NCBI RefSeq assembly: GCF_001654495.1
Contig: NZ_CP015849.1
Location: forward strand, 6,551,001 to 6,615,000
Direction of reading: 5' to 3'
Length of the DNA: 64,000 nucleotides
Source: Streptomyces sp. SAT1
GTDB taxonomy: Bacteria > Actinomycetota > Actinomycetes > Streptomycetales > Streptomycetaceae
Shown: positions 1 through 8,943 of the stretch, piece after piece
Layout of the letters: each line of letters begins with the position of its first letter
How positions within the stretch are numbered: position 1 is the stretch's first letter
The notes under the pieces: model-generated
Databases searched by the model: none
Told to the model about the DNA's origin: nothing
The model's input: only the letters and a program-made list of their open reading frames with translations
Translations under genes and position numbers: made by a program

Positions 1-2
1 AG

Positions 3-461
3 GCCGACATCGGCTACGTCACCCCGCGCGACGCCGCCGACGCCCGCGCGATCGTCACCGAGATCCGCGCCGAACAGCGCGCCGCGGGCCGCGCGGACCA
101 GCCGCTGCACGTCTTCGGCGACCTCGTGGTCCTCCTGGACGACGACCCGGACCGGGCAACGGCCCGCAAGGAACGCCTCGACACCCTCGACGGCGCCGAG
201 TACACCAGCGACGCCCGGATCTTCACCGGCACCGCCGCACAACTGGCCGATCTGCTGGAGGAGCTGGCCACCGGCGGCCTCACCGGCTTCCGGCTGCGCC
301 CGGCCGTCCTCGGGCACGACCTGCCCCGCATCACCCGGGACCTCGTCCCCGAACTCCAGCGCCGCGGCCGCTTCCGCCGCTCCTACGAGGGCGGCACCCT
401 GCGCGGGCACCTGGGCCTGGCCCGCCCCGCCAACCGCTACGCCACCGCCGCCACCGTCTGA
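3..461 (+). CDS. LLM-class flavin-dependent monooxygenase, C-terminal part
   Basis: This is the last 152 residues of a protein that begins left of the window. The reading frame is open from base 3 and stops at TGA 459-461. The tail (RRSYEGGTLRGHLGL) closely resembles the end of the next gene product (RADYEGTTLRDHLGL), which places it in the NtaA/SnaA/DszA group of FMNH2-dependent luciferase-like monooxygenases. The visible part is the C-terminal section of the TIM barrel. The next gene starts 19 bases downstream after a GGAGGA ribosome site, so the two are probably one operon. The substrate cannot be told. Confidence 0.85.
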   Translation, partial: ADIGYVTPRDAADARAIVTEIRAEQRAAGRADQPLHVFGDLVVLLDDDPDRATARKERLDTLDGAEYTSDARIFTGTAAQLADLLEELATGGLTGFRLRPAVLGHDLPRITRDLVPELQRRGRFRRSYEGGTLRGHLGLARPANRYATAATV

Positions 462-480
462 GCCGGAGGAACCGCACGCC

Positions 481-1854
481 ATGAGCAAGCCGCACAAGCA
501 GATCCACCTGGCCGCCCACTTCCCCGGCGTCAACAACACCACCGTGTGGAGCGACCCGGCCGCCGGCAGCCACATCGACTTCAGCTCCTTCGCCCACTTC
601 GCGCGGACCGCCGAACGCGCCAAGTTCGACTTCCTGTTCCTCGCCGAGGGACTGCGCCTGCGCGAACAGGGCGGCAAGATCTACGACCTGGACGTCGTCG
701 GCCGCCCCGACACCTTCACGGTCCTCGCCGCGCTGGCCGCCGTCACCGACCGCCTCGGCCTGACCGGCACCATCAACTCCACCTTCAACGAGCCCTACGA
801 GGTGGCCCGCCAGTTCGCCAGCCTCGACCACCTCTCCGCGGGCCGCTCCGCCTGGAACGTCGTCACCTCCTGGGACGCCTTCACCGGGGAGAACTTCCGG
901 CGCGGCGGCTTCCTCCCGCAGCACGAACGCTACTCGCGCGCCGAGGAGTTCCTGGCCACCGCGAACGAACTCTTCGACTCCTGGCACGGCGACGAGATCG
1001 TCGCCGACCCGGTCACCGGCACCTTCCTGCGGGACGCCACGGCCGGTGCCTTCGTCCACCAGGGGCAGCACTTCGACATCCACGGCCAGTTCGACGTGCC
1101 CCGCTCACCCCAGGGCCGACCGGTGATCTTCCAGGCCGGTGACTCCGAGGAGGGCCGCGAGTTCGCCGCGTCCGGCGCCGACGCCATCTTCAGCCGGTAC
1201 GCCACCCTGGCCGAGGGACGGTCCTTCTACCAGGACGTCAAGGGCCGCCTGGCCAAGTACGGCCGCCGCCGCGACCAGTTGCTCATCCTGCCCGCCGCCA
1301 CCTTCGTGCTCGGCGACACCGACGCCGAGGCCGAGGAACTGGCCCGCGAGGTCCGCAGGCAGCAGGTCAGCGGCGCCACCGCCCTCAAGCACCTGGAGTT
1401 CGTCTGGAACCGCGATCTGTCCGCGTACGACCCGGACGGCCCGCTGCCCGACCTCGACCCCGACACCGGCGGGGACCACATCGCGCGCGGCCGGGCCCAG
1501 GTGCGCATGTACCGGGACCCGCTGGCCACCGCCCGTGAGTGGCGCGAACTGGCCGCCGCCAACGGCTGGTCCATCCGCGACCTGGTCATCAACACCGGCA
1601 ACCGGCAGACCTTCGTCGGCGCCCCCGCGACCGTCGCCCGCACCCTCGACGAGTTCGTCCAGACCGACGCCTGCGACGGCTTCATCCTCGTGCCGCACAT
1701 CACCCCCGGCGGCCTCGACCCGTTCGCCGACAAGGTCGTGCCGCTCCTCCAGGAGAAGGGCGTCTTCCGCGCCGACTACGAGGGCACCACCCTGCGCGAC
1801 CACCTCGGCCTCGCCCACCCGGACCACGCGAGAGAAGAGCGGGTGGCGTCGTGA
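481..1854 (+). CDS. NtaA/SnaA/DszA-family flavin-dependent monooxygenase
   Basis: The 457-residue protein has the usual family length and features: an N-terminal KQIHLAAHFPGVNNTTVW strand, a SWNVVTS-like segment (AWNVVTSWDAF) near the flavin site, and a C-terminal helical tail. Members use reduced FMN supplied by a partner reductase to oxidise organosulfur, chelator or antibiotic precursor substrates. The ATG at 481 follows GGAGGA at 464-469. Its TGA overlaps the GTG of the next gene (GTGA, 1851-1854), so translation is probably coupled. It is the second of four consecutive luciferase-like genes; no flavin reductase or transporter is visible here. The true substrate is unknown. Confidence 0.9.
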   Translation: MSKPHKQIHLAAHFPGVNNTTVWSDPAAGSHIDFSSFAHFARTAERAKFDFLFLAEGLRLREQGGKIYDLDVVGRPDTFTVLAALAAVTDRLGLTGTINSTFNEPYEVARQFASLDHLSAGRSAWNVVTSWDAFTGENFRRGGFLPQHERYSRAEEFLATANELFDSWHGDEIVADPVTGTFLRDATAGAFVHQGQHFDIHGQFDVPRSPQGRPVIFQAGDSEEGREFAASGADAIFSRYATLAEGRSFYQDVKGRLAKYGRRRDQLLILPAATFVLGDTDAEAEELAREVRRQQVSGATALKHLEFVWNRDLSAYDPDGPLPDLDPDTGGDHIARGRAQVRMYRDPLATAREWRELAAANGWSIRDLVINTGNRQTFVGAPATVARTLDEFVQTDACDGFILVPHITPGGLDPFADKVVPLLQEKGVFRADYEGTTLRDHLGLAHPDHAREERVAS

Positions 1855-2942
1855 AGTTCCTCGCCATCACCCTGATCGTGCACCGCCCGGACCCGGTCAC
1901 CGGCGTCCTCAAGTCCACCCACGACCGCTTCCGCGAGGTCCTGGACAACGCCGTGCTCGCCGAGGAACTCGGCTTCGACGGCTTCGGCGTGGGGGAGCGG
2001 CACGAGCGGCCGTTCCTCTCCTCCGCGCCCACCGTGGTCCTCGGCCACCTCGCCGCGCTCACCCGGCGGATCCGGCTCTTCACCGCCGTCACCACCCTCA
2101 GCCTGCTCGACCCGGTCCGCGCCTACGAGGACTACGCGACCCTGGACCACCTGGCCGAGGGCCGGCTCGACCTCATCATCGGCAAGGGCAACGGCTCCGC
2201 CCAGCGCGACCTGTTCCAGGTCACGCCCGAGGACCAGTGGGACCGCAACGCCGAGAGCTACGAGGTGTTCCGCACCCTGTGGCGGCAGGACAAGGTCACC
2301 GCCGACACCCGCTTCCGGCCCCCGCTGAAGGACGCCGAGGTGTGGCCGCGCCCCTACCAGCGGCCCGTCCGCGTCTGGCACGGCAGCGCCACCAGCAAGG
2401 AGAGCGTCGACCTGGCCGCCCGCTACGGCGACCCGCTGTTCTCCGCCAACGTCACCCACCCCATCGAGCCCTACGCCGAACTCGTCCGCCACTACCGCGA
2501 ACGCTGGGAGCACCACGGCCACGACCCGGCGGACATCGCCGTCGGCGCGGGCTCGGCGGGCCTGTACGTCGCCCGCACCACCCAGGAGGCGCTGGCCGCC
2601 TACCGGCCGGTGTTCGAGAGCAACCTCGCCTTCCAGCAGCGCACCGGCCTGCCCGTCGTCTTCGGGACGCTGGAGGACTTCGCCGCCCGCTCCTCGGCGC
2701 TCATCGGCAGCCCCCAGCAGGTCATCGACAAGGTGCACCGCTACCACGAGCGGTTCGGGCACACCGTGCAGCACGTCCAGGCCGACGCGGGCGGACTCAC
2801 CGACACCCAGCACCGCGACTCGCTCGAACTGTTCCAGAGCGAGGTCGCGCCCGTCCTGCGCCGGAGCATCCCCGACCCGCCCTTCCCCTGGGCGCCGTCC
2901 GGTGCCCGGCAGAAGTCCCGGCCCGTACCCGCCGACCACTGA
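1851..2942 (+). CDS. LLM-class flavin-dependent oxidoreductase
   Basis: A 363-residue luciferase-like monooxygenase of the bacterial luciferase family. It begins at a GTG overlapping the previous stop by four bases (VKFLAITLIVHRP). Recognisable segments are ELGFDGFGVGERHE near residue 40, characteristic of the family, and LDHLAEGRLDLIIGKGNG near residue 105, the phosphate-binding region for FMN. It is a different subfamily from its upstream neighbours: shorter, and without the DszA-type tail. The next gene starts 11 bases after its stop. It probably acts with reduced FMN in the cytoplasm; the substrate is not predictable. Confidence 0.88.
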   Translation: MKFLAITLIVHRPDPVTGVLKSTHDRFREVLDNAVLAEELGFDGFGVGERHERPFLSSAPTVVLGHLAALTRRIRLFTAVTTLSLLDPVRAYEDYATLDHLAEGRLDLIIGKGNGSAQRDLFQVTPEDQWDRNAESYEVFRTLWRQDKVTADTRFRPPLKDAEVWPRPYQRPVRVWHGSATSKESVDLAARYGDPLFSANVTHPIEPYAELVRHYRERWEHHGHDPADIAVGAGSAGLYVARTTQEALAAYRPVFESNLAFQQRTGLPVVFGTLEDFAARSSALIGSPQQVIDKVHRYHERFGHTVQHVQADAGGLTDTQHRDSLELFQSEVAPVLRRSIPDPPFPWAPSGARQKSRPVPADH

Positions 2943-2953
2943 GGAGCCCACCC

Positions 2954-4090
2954 GTGTCCCTCGGCACCCCCCTCGGCGTCCTCGACCTGGTCCCCGTACC
3001 CTCCGGGGCCACCGCGTCCGACGCCCTGCGCAACTCCCTCGACCTCGTCCGGCAGACCGAACGCCTCGGCTACACCCGCTACTGGTTCGCCGAACACCAC
3101 CTCAACCCCGGCGTGGCGGGCACCTCGCCCGCCGTCCTGCTCGCGCTGACGGCCGCCGCCACCTCCACCATCCGGCTCGGCTCCGGCGCCGTCCAGCTCG
3201 GCCACCGCACCGCCCTGTCCACGGTCGAGGAGTTCGGGCTGCTCGACGCCCTGCACCCCGGCCGCCTCGACCTGGGCCTCGGCCGCTCCGGCGGACGCCC
3301 CGCGCCCGCACCGGACACCCCGGCACCGGACGCCACCCCCGTCGTCGACGGCCGCGCCCCGGGCGGCCTGCTCGTCCCGCGCCGCTTCTCCTTCGAGTCG
3401 CTGCTCGGCTCGCCCCGCATCGCCCTGCAACGCAACCTGCTGCTGCTCCCCGGCGCCGAACCCCAGGAGTACCCCGACCAGCTCGACGACATCCTCGCCC
3501 TGCTGGCCGGGACCTACCGCTCGGCGGACGGCGTCGAGGCGCACGCGGTGCCCGGCGAGGGCGCCGACCTCCAGGTGTGGATCCTGGGCAGCAGCGGCGG
3601 ACCGAGCGCCCGGGAGGCGGGCGCGCGCGGACTGCGCTTCGCGGCGAACTACCACGTCAGCCCGGCCACCGTACTGGAGGCCGTGGACGGCTACCGGGCC
3701 GCCTTCCAGCCCTCCGACGTCCTCGACAAGCCCTACGTCAGCGTCTCCGCCGACGTCGTCGTCGCCGAGGACGACGCCACCGCCCGCCACCTCGCCGCCG
3801 GCTACGGGCCCTGGGTGCGCAGCATCCGCACCGCCGAGGGCGCCATCGCCTACCCCGCCCCCGAGGAGGCCCGCGCCCTGCCCTGGACCGAGGAGGACGA
3901 GGACCTGGTGCGCGACCGCGTCGACACCCGGTTCGTGGGCACCCCGGCCCACGTCGCCGACCGGCTCGAACAGCTCCGCGACGCCACCGGCGCCGACGAA
4001 CTCCTCGTCACGACCATCACCCACGACCACGGCGCCCGCGTACGGTCCTACGAGCTGCTGGCCCGGGAGTGGAGCCGCAGATCCGGCTGA
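2954..4090 (+). CDS. MsnO8-like LLM-class oxidoreductase
   Basis: A 378-residue luciferase-like protein starting at GTG 2954 after a GAGGAG site (2941-2946). The N-terminus (LGVLDLVPVPSG) and the segment YTRYWFAEHHLNPG near residue 38 are typical of the MsnO8 group, as is the LDLGLGRSGGRP phosphate-binding region near residue 110. It is the fourth and last gene of the run and ends just before a strong hairpin. The run of four distinct flavin monooxygenases suggests a catabolic or scavenging operon, for example for alkyl sulfur compounds, but nothing in the window fixes this. Confidence 0.87.
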   Translation: MSLGTPLGVLDLVPVPSGATASDALRNSLDLVRQTERLGYTRYWFAEHHLNPGVAGTSPAVLLALTAAATSTIRLGSGAVQLGHRTALSTVEEFGLLDALHPGRLDLGLGRSGGRPAPAPDTPAPDATPVVDGRAPGGLLVPRRFSFESLLGSPRIALQRNLLLLPGAEPQEYPDQLDDILALLAGTYRSADGVEAHAVPGEGADLQVWILGSSGGPSAREAGARGLRFAANYHVSPATVLEAVDGYRAAFQPSDVLDKPYVSVSADVVVAEDDATARHLAAGYGPWVRSIRTAEGAIAYPAPEEARALPWTEEDEDLVRDRVDTRFVGTPAHVADRLEQLRDATGADELLVTTITHDHGARVRSYELLAREWSRRSG

Positions 4091-4108
4091 GGCCCCCGGC
4101 CACCGGGG

Positions 4109-4135
4109 CGGGCCGGGCCGCGCGGGCCCGGCCCG
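4109..4135. terminator. Bidirectional hairpin terminator
   Basis: An 11-bp perfect GC stem (4109-4119 with 4125-4135) closes a 5-base loop between the convergent stops of the monooxygenase operon and the TPR-CHAT gene. It has no T-run, which is common in streptomycete terminators. Confidence 0.6.
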
Positions 4136-4137
4136 GC

Positions 4138-6741
4138 TCAGGCCGCGCCGAACGCCGAGAACGCCCACCCCGTCGCCTGATGCGTCGCGTCGCCCGGGAC
4201 GGCCCCCCGCGCGTCGCGCAGCGCCTCCGCCAGCGACAGACCGGCCCCCAGACCCTTGTGCAGCGCGAGCATCAGCGGCACCACCGCCTCGTCGTTGACG
4301 GGCGCGCTGCACGCCACCACCCCGGCCGTGCCCAGCGGCAGCAACGCCGTCACCAGGCCGAGCAGTTCGTCCGCGCCGACCGAGGCGAGACGCGCCGTGT
4401 CGCAGCACGACAGGATGATCCGGTACGGGCTGCGGTCCAGCCGCTCGAAGTCGTGCACGATCAGCGGCCCGTCCGCCATGGTCAGCGACGAGAACAGCGG
4501 GCTGTCGGCACGGAACGTGCCGTGCGCGGCGATGTGCGCGAGCGCCGCGCCGTCCAGCTCCCGCAGCACCCGCGACACATGCGCGCCGCCCTCCTCCAGC
4601 ACGGTCGCCCTGCCGTAGCGAGCGGCCAGCTCCGGCACCTCCGCGCCGCCCGACGCCAGCCCGGGGCCGCGCACCAGCACCGGACGGCCCACCGGCGGCG
4701 GCGCGGTCTCCCGGGCCCGCAGCCAGCTGCTCGCCGACGGCGACACGCTCAGCACCCGCTCGCGCAGCGACGGCAGCAGCGCCCACGGCACCCGGTGCAG
4801 CGAACCCGGCGGCACCACCACGACCGGGCCGGGACCGAGCTGCCGTACGGCCGGACCGAGCAGGATCTCCTCCAGCCGGCGGCCCGCCGCCTCCACCAGC
4901 GGCAGCCGGGCCGCCGCGCCGGGGTGCGCCAGCCGCCGCAGCCCCGCCTGCACGTGCTCGGCCTCCGCCACCGCGTCCGCGAGCCGCCCGGCCTCGAACC
5001 GGCGCACCCGCCCCTGGCCGCACAGCAGCACCTGCACCCGCCCGTCCAGCACCGCGAGCTCGACCAGCCAGCCCTCGTCCAGCCGTTCCAGCAGCCGGGC
5101 GGGCCGGAAGCGGTCGCCGCCCCCTGGCGCCTCCCCGCGCAGATGCAGCGTACGGGAGCGGATCTCCCGTTCCAGACGCCGCTGTTCGCGCTCCAGCGCC
5201 GGGACCGGATGGCCGTCCTGCCGGGCCTCCTCGGCACGGGCCGCGATCTCCCGGAACGCGGTCAGCGAGCTGAGCAGCGCCGGATCGGCGGGCGGCCGGG
5301 TGGGCGGCGCGGTCAGCACCGTCGCCCGCCAGCGCTCGCTCCACACCAGCAGCCTCCTCGGACCGCCCGACGCGAGCGCCGCCTCCTGGGCCAGCGCGGC
5401 CAGTTCGGCGCCCTGCGCGGTGGCACGGGCCCGCAGCTCGGAGGCGCCCAGCGTCATCCGGTGGTCGTCGAGCACGTCGAGGCCGCGTCGGCACGCCTCC
5501 AGGACACCCCGGTCCGACCCGGCCGCCCGTGCCCTGAGCGCCTGCGCCGCCCAGCCGTTCATCCGCGCCAGCGGCGGTCCGCCGCGCCTGCTGCGCGCGG
5601 CCACCGCCAGATGCCGCTCCGCCTCCTCGGACCGGCCCAGGGCCAGCGCGATCCGGCCCGCGAGCAGCGACGCCTGCGGCGCGGCCGGGGAACCGAAGGC
5701 GGCCAGCCGCTCGGCCACCGCCGCCGCGTCCGCGACCAGCCGCCCCGAGCGGCGCCCGGTCGCCGCCCGCGCCTCGATCAGCACCAGCCGGGCGTGCGTG
5801 GCCCACCAGGCGCGCCGCTGCGCGGCGAACAGCCGCACCGCCACCGCCGCCCGCGCGATCGCCGTGTCCGGGTCGCCGGCCAGCCGCGCCGCGCGCGCCG
5901 CGACGAGCAGCAGCTCCGCCTTGCGGGTCGACTGCCCGCCGAGCCGGTCCAGTTCGGCGATCGCCGTGTCCGCCTCGGCCAGCGCCTCGGGCGCGAGACC
6001 GGCCGCCATCAGCACCTCGCAGCGCCGGATGTCCAGCATGAAGGTGGGCGTGCCCAGCTTGGCGTACCGCTCCTCGGCCTCGTCCAGCAGCCGCAGCGCC
6101 GCCGGCACGTCGCCCTGCCGGAACGCGGCGAGGCCGCGGCTCTCCACCGCGTCCGCCTTGTCGTGCTCCTGGTCGGTGGTGTCCCACAGCGCCTCGGCCG
6201 CCGTGAAGTCGGCGTCGGCCCGCTCCACCGCGCCCAGCGCCAGATGCACGGTGGCCCGCAGGGTCAGCGCCCGCGCCGTCCAGATCACATCACCGGCCTG
6301 GCGCAGCACCCCCACGGCCCGGCGTACGTCCTCCAGCGCCTCCCGGTGCCGGCCCAGCACCCACCACACGTACGCCCGCCGGTATCTGACCCGTGCCCGG
6401 GTGTGCCCGGTGCCGCGCGCCACGCCCCGCTCGAACGCGGCCAGGCCCTGCCGGGTGCGGCCCGCGTGCACCAGCGCGACCCCGAGCGTGGCCAGCACAT
6501 CGGCCTCCCGCTCGGCCGACTCCGCCCGCGCCGCCAGGTCCCGGGCCCGGCGCAGATGCCGCAGCGCCAGGCGCAGATCGCCGAAGTCCCGCTGCCAGAT
6601 CCCGATCACCTGATGCGCCACCGACGCGTGCAGCGGCGCGGGCCGGGCGTCGAGCAGCGCGCGGGCCCGCGCCAGTGCCTCGCCGGGGTCGGCGAACACC
6701 AAAGGCAGCAGGTCGAGCACCGTATCGCTTCCCGCAGTCAC
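4138..6741 (-). CDS. TPR-repeat CHAT-domain protein (caspase-like peptidase)
   Basis: The 867-residue protein starts at GTG 6739-6741 (VTAGSDTVLDLLP). Roughly residues 20-480 are alpha-helical tetratricopeptide-like repeats rich in alanine and arginine. The last ~250 residues form a CHAT domain (caspase HetF-associated with TPRs). Its catalytic dyad is visible: His740 in HIAAHGTF and Cys780 in ILSCCDTA. CHAT proteins are cysteine peptidases used in bacterial stress, cell-death and immune circuits. The gene is divergent from an S8 peptidase, with 133 bases between them, and a sigma factor and a small protein follow on the other strand. The frame stays open upstream of 6741, but that extension is antisense to the S8 gene and is not credible. 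Its target is unknown. Confidence 0.85.
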   Translation of the reverse strand: MTAGSDTVLDLLPLVFADPGEALARARALLDARPAPLHASVAHQVIGIWQRDFGDLRLALRHLRRARDLAARAESAEREADVLATLGVALVHAGRTRQGLAAFERGVARGTGHTRARVRYRRAYVWWVLGRHREALEDVRRAVGVLRQAGDVIWTARALTLRATVHLALGAVERADADFTAAEALWDTTDQEHDKADAVESRGLAAFRQGDVPAALRLLDEAEERYAKLGTPTFMLDIRRCEVLMAAGLAPEALAEADTAIAELDRLGGQSTRKAELLLVAARAARLAGDPDTAIARAAVAVRLFAAQRRAWWATHARLVLIEARAATGRRSGRLVADAAAVAERLAAFGSPAAPQASLLAGRIALALGRSEEAERHLAVAARSRRGGPPLARMNGWAAQALRARAAGSDRGVLEACRRGLDVLDDHRMTLGASELRARATAQGAELAALAQEAALASGGPRRLLVWSERWRATVLTAPPTRPPADPALLSSLTAFREIAARAEEARQDGHPVPALEREQRRLEREIRSRTLHLRGEAPGGGDRFRPARLLERLDEGWLVELAVLDGRVQVLLCGQGRVRRFEAGRLADAVAEAEHVQAGLRRLAHPGAAARLPLVEAAGRRLEEILLGPAVRQLGPGPVVVVPPGSLHRVPWALLPSLRERVLSVSPSASSWLRARETAPPPVGRPVLVRGPGLASGGAEVPELAARYGRATVLEEGGAHVSRVLRELDGAALAHIAAHGTFRADSPLFSSLTMADGPLIVHDFERLDRSPYRIILSCCDTARLASVGADELLGLVTALLPLGTAGVVACSAPVNDEAVVPLMLALHKGLGAGLSLAEALRDARGAVPGDATHQATGWAFSAFGAA

Positions 6742-6874
6742 CCCCCGGATGGTAGTGGTCCGGAAGTGGACCCGGAACCGCGTCCCCGGGCCGCGGCGCC
6801 GCCGCGGCTGTATCAGACGCGGACCCGGCGGCTCTGACTGACGACCACCGTCCCGACGGGAGGACACGCGCGCC

Positions 6875-8308
6875 ATGGCACCACAGCGTTTCCACGAGCA
6901 GTTCGCGCAGATCCAGCGCTCGATGCCCGGCGTCCCGCTGGCCTTGGGCCCGGACGACTCAGCGGAGTTCCTGTACGAGAAAGGGGTGGTCCTCGCCCGC
7001 GACGGCGAGGAGGCCCGGCTCGTCGAGGACACCGTGCGCACCCACTTCACGGCGGCGCCCGAGCTGACCGCCGACCGGGTGCGCCGGGCGGGTCCGGAGA
7101 CCAACCGCACCGGCGTCACCCGGATCCAGGTCGGCGACCCCGGGCACGGCGACGGCGGCGGCGACCTCGCCGTCGCGCACGCCCTGCGCGCCCTGCGCGA
7201 ACACGAGGGACGCGCCGGCCGGCGCCTGGTCAGCCGCAACCACGTGGTGTCCATCGCGGTCAACGCCTGCCCCGGCGACGAGCCGGTGCCCGCACCGCGC
7301 ACCGCCCGCATGAACCCCGCGCCCGAGAGCACCCCGCACGACCCGGACACCGCCGTGGCCGTCCTCGTCGTCGACACCGGGCTCATGCACGACCACGCGG
7401 ACGCCCCGCTGCTCGGCCATGTGCGCGGCGACCGCCAGGTCGAGGAGACCCACGACGGTGTCCTGCGGCAGTACGTCGGCCACGGCACGTTCATCGCCGG
7501 GCTCCTCGCCGCCGTCGCGCCCAACACCGACATCACCGTCCGCAGCACCCTCGACGACGCCGGGGCGGTACTGGAGTCCGACTTCGGGCACCGGCTGTTC
7601 GAGGCCGTCGACGCGGGCGGCTGGCCCGACATCATCAGCCTCTCCGCGGGCACCTCCAACGGCCGCCTCGACGGCCTGCTCGGCGTGGACGCCTTCATGC
7701 GGGAACTGCGCGCCCGGGGCACGCTCCTGGTCGCCGCCGCGGGCAACAACGCCAGCGCCACGCCGTTCTGGCCCGCCGCCTACGCCGACCTGCCCGGCTA
7801 CGCCGACGCGGTGCTGTCGGTCGGCGCGCTGCGCGGCGACGGCGAGCACGGCGCCTGCTTCAGCAACCACGGCCACTGGGTGAAGGCGTACGCCCCCGGC
7901 GAGCGGCTCACCAGCGTCCTCACCGGTTTCGAGACGCCCGTGCCCTACGTCTACCAGCACTCCACCTACGACGCCTGCCGGTTCGGCTTCCACTACGCCT
8001 GCACCTGCCAGTCACCGCCGCACGCGGGCCTGTTGAGCGTGGACGGCGACAACTCCCCGGACAAACCGGACCAGGTGATGTTCGAGGGGTACGCGCACTG
8101 GAGCGGCACCTCGTTCGCCACCCCCGTGGCCGCCGGTATGGTCGCCGCCCACATGACGGCCCACAAGGAGCGCGATCCCAGAGCCGCCCGCCGTCAACTC
8201 CTCGCCTCCCACGCCCAGTACGCCGAGGTGCGCGGGGCGCATGTACCGGCGCTGCGCCCGCCCACCTGGCGCCCGGTGCCCGTCCAGCGGCTGGCGCCGC
8301 CGGTATGA
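6875..8308 (+). CDS. S8-family (subtilisin-like) serine peptidase, cytoplasmic
   Basis: A 477-residue peptidase with an intact S8 triad: Asp167 (VLVVDTGL), His203 (YVGHGTFIAG) and Ser413 (WSGTSFATPVAAG). The oxyanion Asn291 lies in AAAGNNAS. There is no signal peptide or membrane segment, so it should act inside the cell, unlike most streptomycete subtilisins. Residues 1-160 form an N-terminal region of unrecognised fold. A Cys/His-bearing insert (residues about 355-400, with CRFGFHYACTC) precedes the Ser motif. The ATG at 6875 follows GGGAGGA. Its TGA lies in an ATGA overlap with a possible earlier start of the sigma gene, so the S8, sigma and small-protein genes look like one operon. Confidence 0.9.
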   Translation: MAPQRFHEQFAQIQRSMPGVPLALGPDDSAEFLYEKGVVLARDGEEARLVEDTVRTHFTAAPELTADRVRRAGPETNRTGVTRIQVGDPGHGDGGGDLAVAHALRALREHEGRAGRRLVSRNHVVSIAVNACPGDEPVPAPRTARMNPAPESTPHDPDTAVAVLVVDTGLMHDHADAPLLGHVRGDRQVEETHDGVLRQYVGHGTFIAGLLAAVAPNTDITVRSTLDDAGAVLESDFGHRLFEAVDAGGWPDIISLSAGTSNGRLDGLLGVDAFMRELRARGTLLVAAAGNNASATPFWPAAYADLPGYADAVLSVGALRGDGEHGACFSNHGHWVKAYAPGERLTSVLTGFETPVPYVYQHSTYDACRFGFHYACTCQSPPHAGLLSVDGDNSPDKPDQVMFEGYAHWSGTSFATPVAAGMVAAHMTAHKERDPRAARRQLLASHAQYAEVRGAHVPALRPPTWRPVPVQRLAPPV

Positions 8309-8367
8309 GCATCGGAACCCTTCCCTCCACGGCGTACGATGACAGGCCGTACACGAGGGGTGAGTCG

Positions 8368-8943
8368 GTGGACCGTGCAGATGTCGGGGCGCTCGTCCAG
8401 TCGGCGGTCGACGGTGACGCGGCCGCCTGGAAGGCGCTGGTGGAGGGCCTGAGCCCGCTGGTCTGGTCGGTGGTGCGCGCGCACCGGCTCTCCGACGCCG
8501 ACGGGCACGAGGTGTATCAGACGGTATGGTTCCGTTTCGCCCAGCACCTGGGGCGGATCCGGGAGCCCGAGAAGGCCGGGTCCTGGCTGGCGAGCACCGC
8601 GCGCAACGAGTGCCTCAGGACGCTCCGCAGCCTGAGCCGGCTCACCGTCACCGACGATCCGCAGCTGCTCGACCGGGTTAGCGAGGAAGGGACGCCGGAG
8701 CAGTCGCTGCTGGACGCCGAGGAGGCCGCCGCGCAGAGCGAGCGGATCCGCCGGCTGTGGCAGGAGTTCGAGAAACTCGGCGACCGCTGCCGCCAGTTGC
8801 TGCGGGTCCTGATGGCCTCGCCGCCGCCCAGCTACCAGGAGGTCTCGGCCGCTCTCGGCGTCGCCGTGGGCAGTATCGGACCTCTGCGCCAGCGCTGCCT
8901 GCGGCGGCTGCGCGCACGACTCGACGCACGGGGGACTTCGTGA
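8368..8943 (+). CDS. Sigma-70 family RNA polymerase sigma factor
   Basis: A 191-residue ECF-like sigma factor. Region 2 covers ADVGALVQSAVDGDAAAWKALVEG to GSWLASTARNECLRTL, and region 4 the C-terminal helix-turn-helix (SYQEVSAALGVAVGSIGPLRQRCLRRLR). I chose GTG 8368 because GAGGGG lies 7 bases upstream. An ATG at 8305 in the same frame, overlapping the S8 stop as ATGA, is possible but has no ribosome site and would add 21 poorly structured residues. The stop overlaps the GTG of the next gene. It would direct transcription of a small regulon, perhaps including this locus; whether the following small protein restrains it is unknown. Confidence 0.85.
   Translation: MDRADVGALVQSAVDGDAAAWKALVEGLSPLVWSVVRAHRLSDADGHEVYQTVWFRFAQHLGRIREPEKAGSWLASTARNECLRTLRSLSRLTVTDDPQLLDRVSEEGTPEQSLLDAEEAAAQSERIRRLWQEFEKLGDRCRQLLRVLMASPPPSYQEVSAALGVAVGSIGPLRQRCLRRLRARLDARGTS

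Noticed and set aside
4138..7761. A 1207-residue minus-strand frame covering the CHAT gene and most of the S8 gene
   Set aside because: The part beyond 6741 is antisense to a well-supported peptidase gene and has only low-complexity composition. The CHAT protein starts at GTG 6741.
8314..8336. GGAAC followed by CGTA before the sigma gene, resembling an autoregulated ECF promoter
   Set aside because: The spacing is only 14 bases, two to three short of normal, and the sigma gene already looks coupled to the S8 gene.
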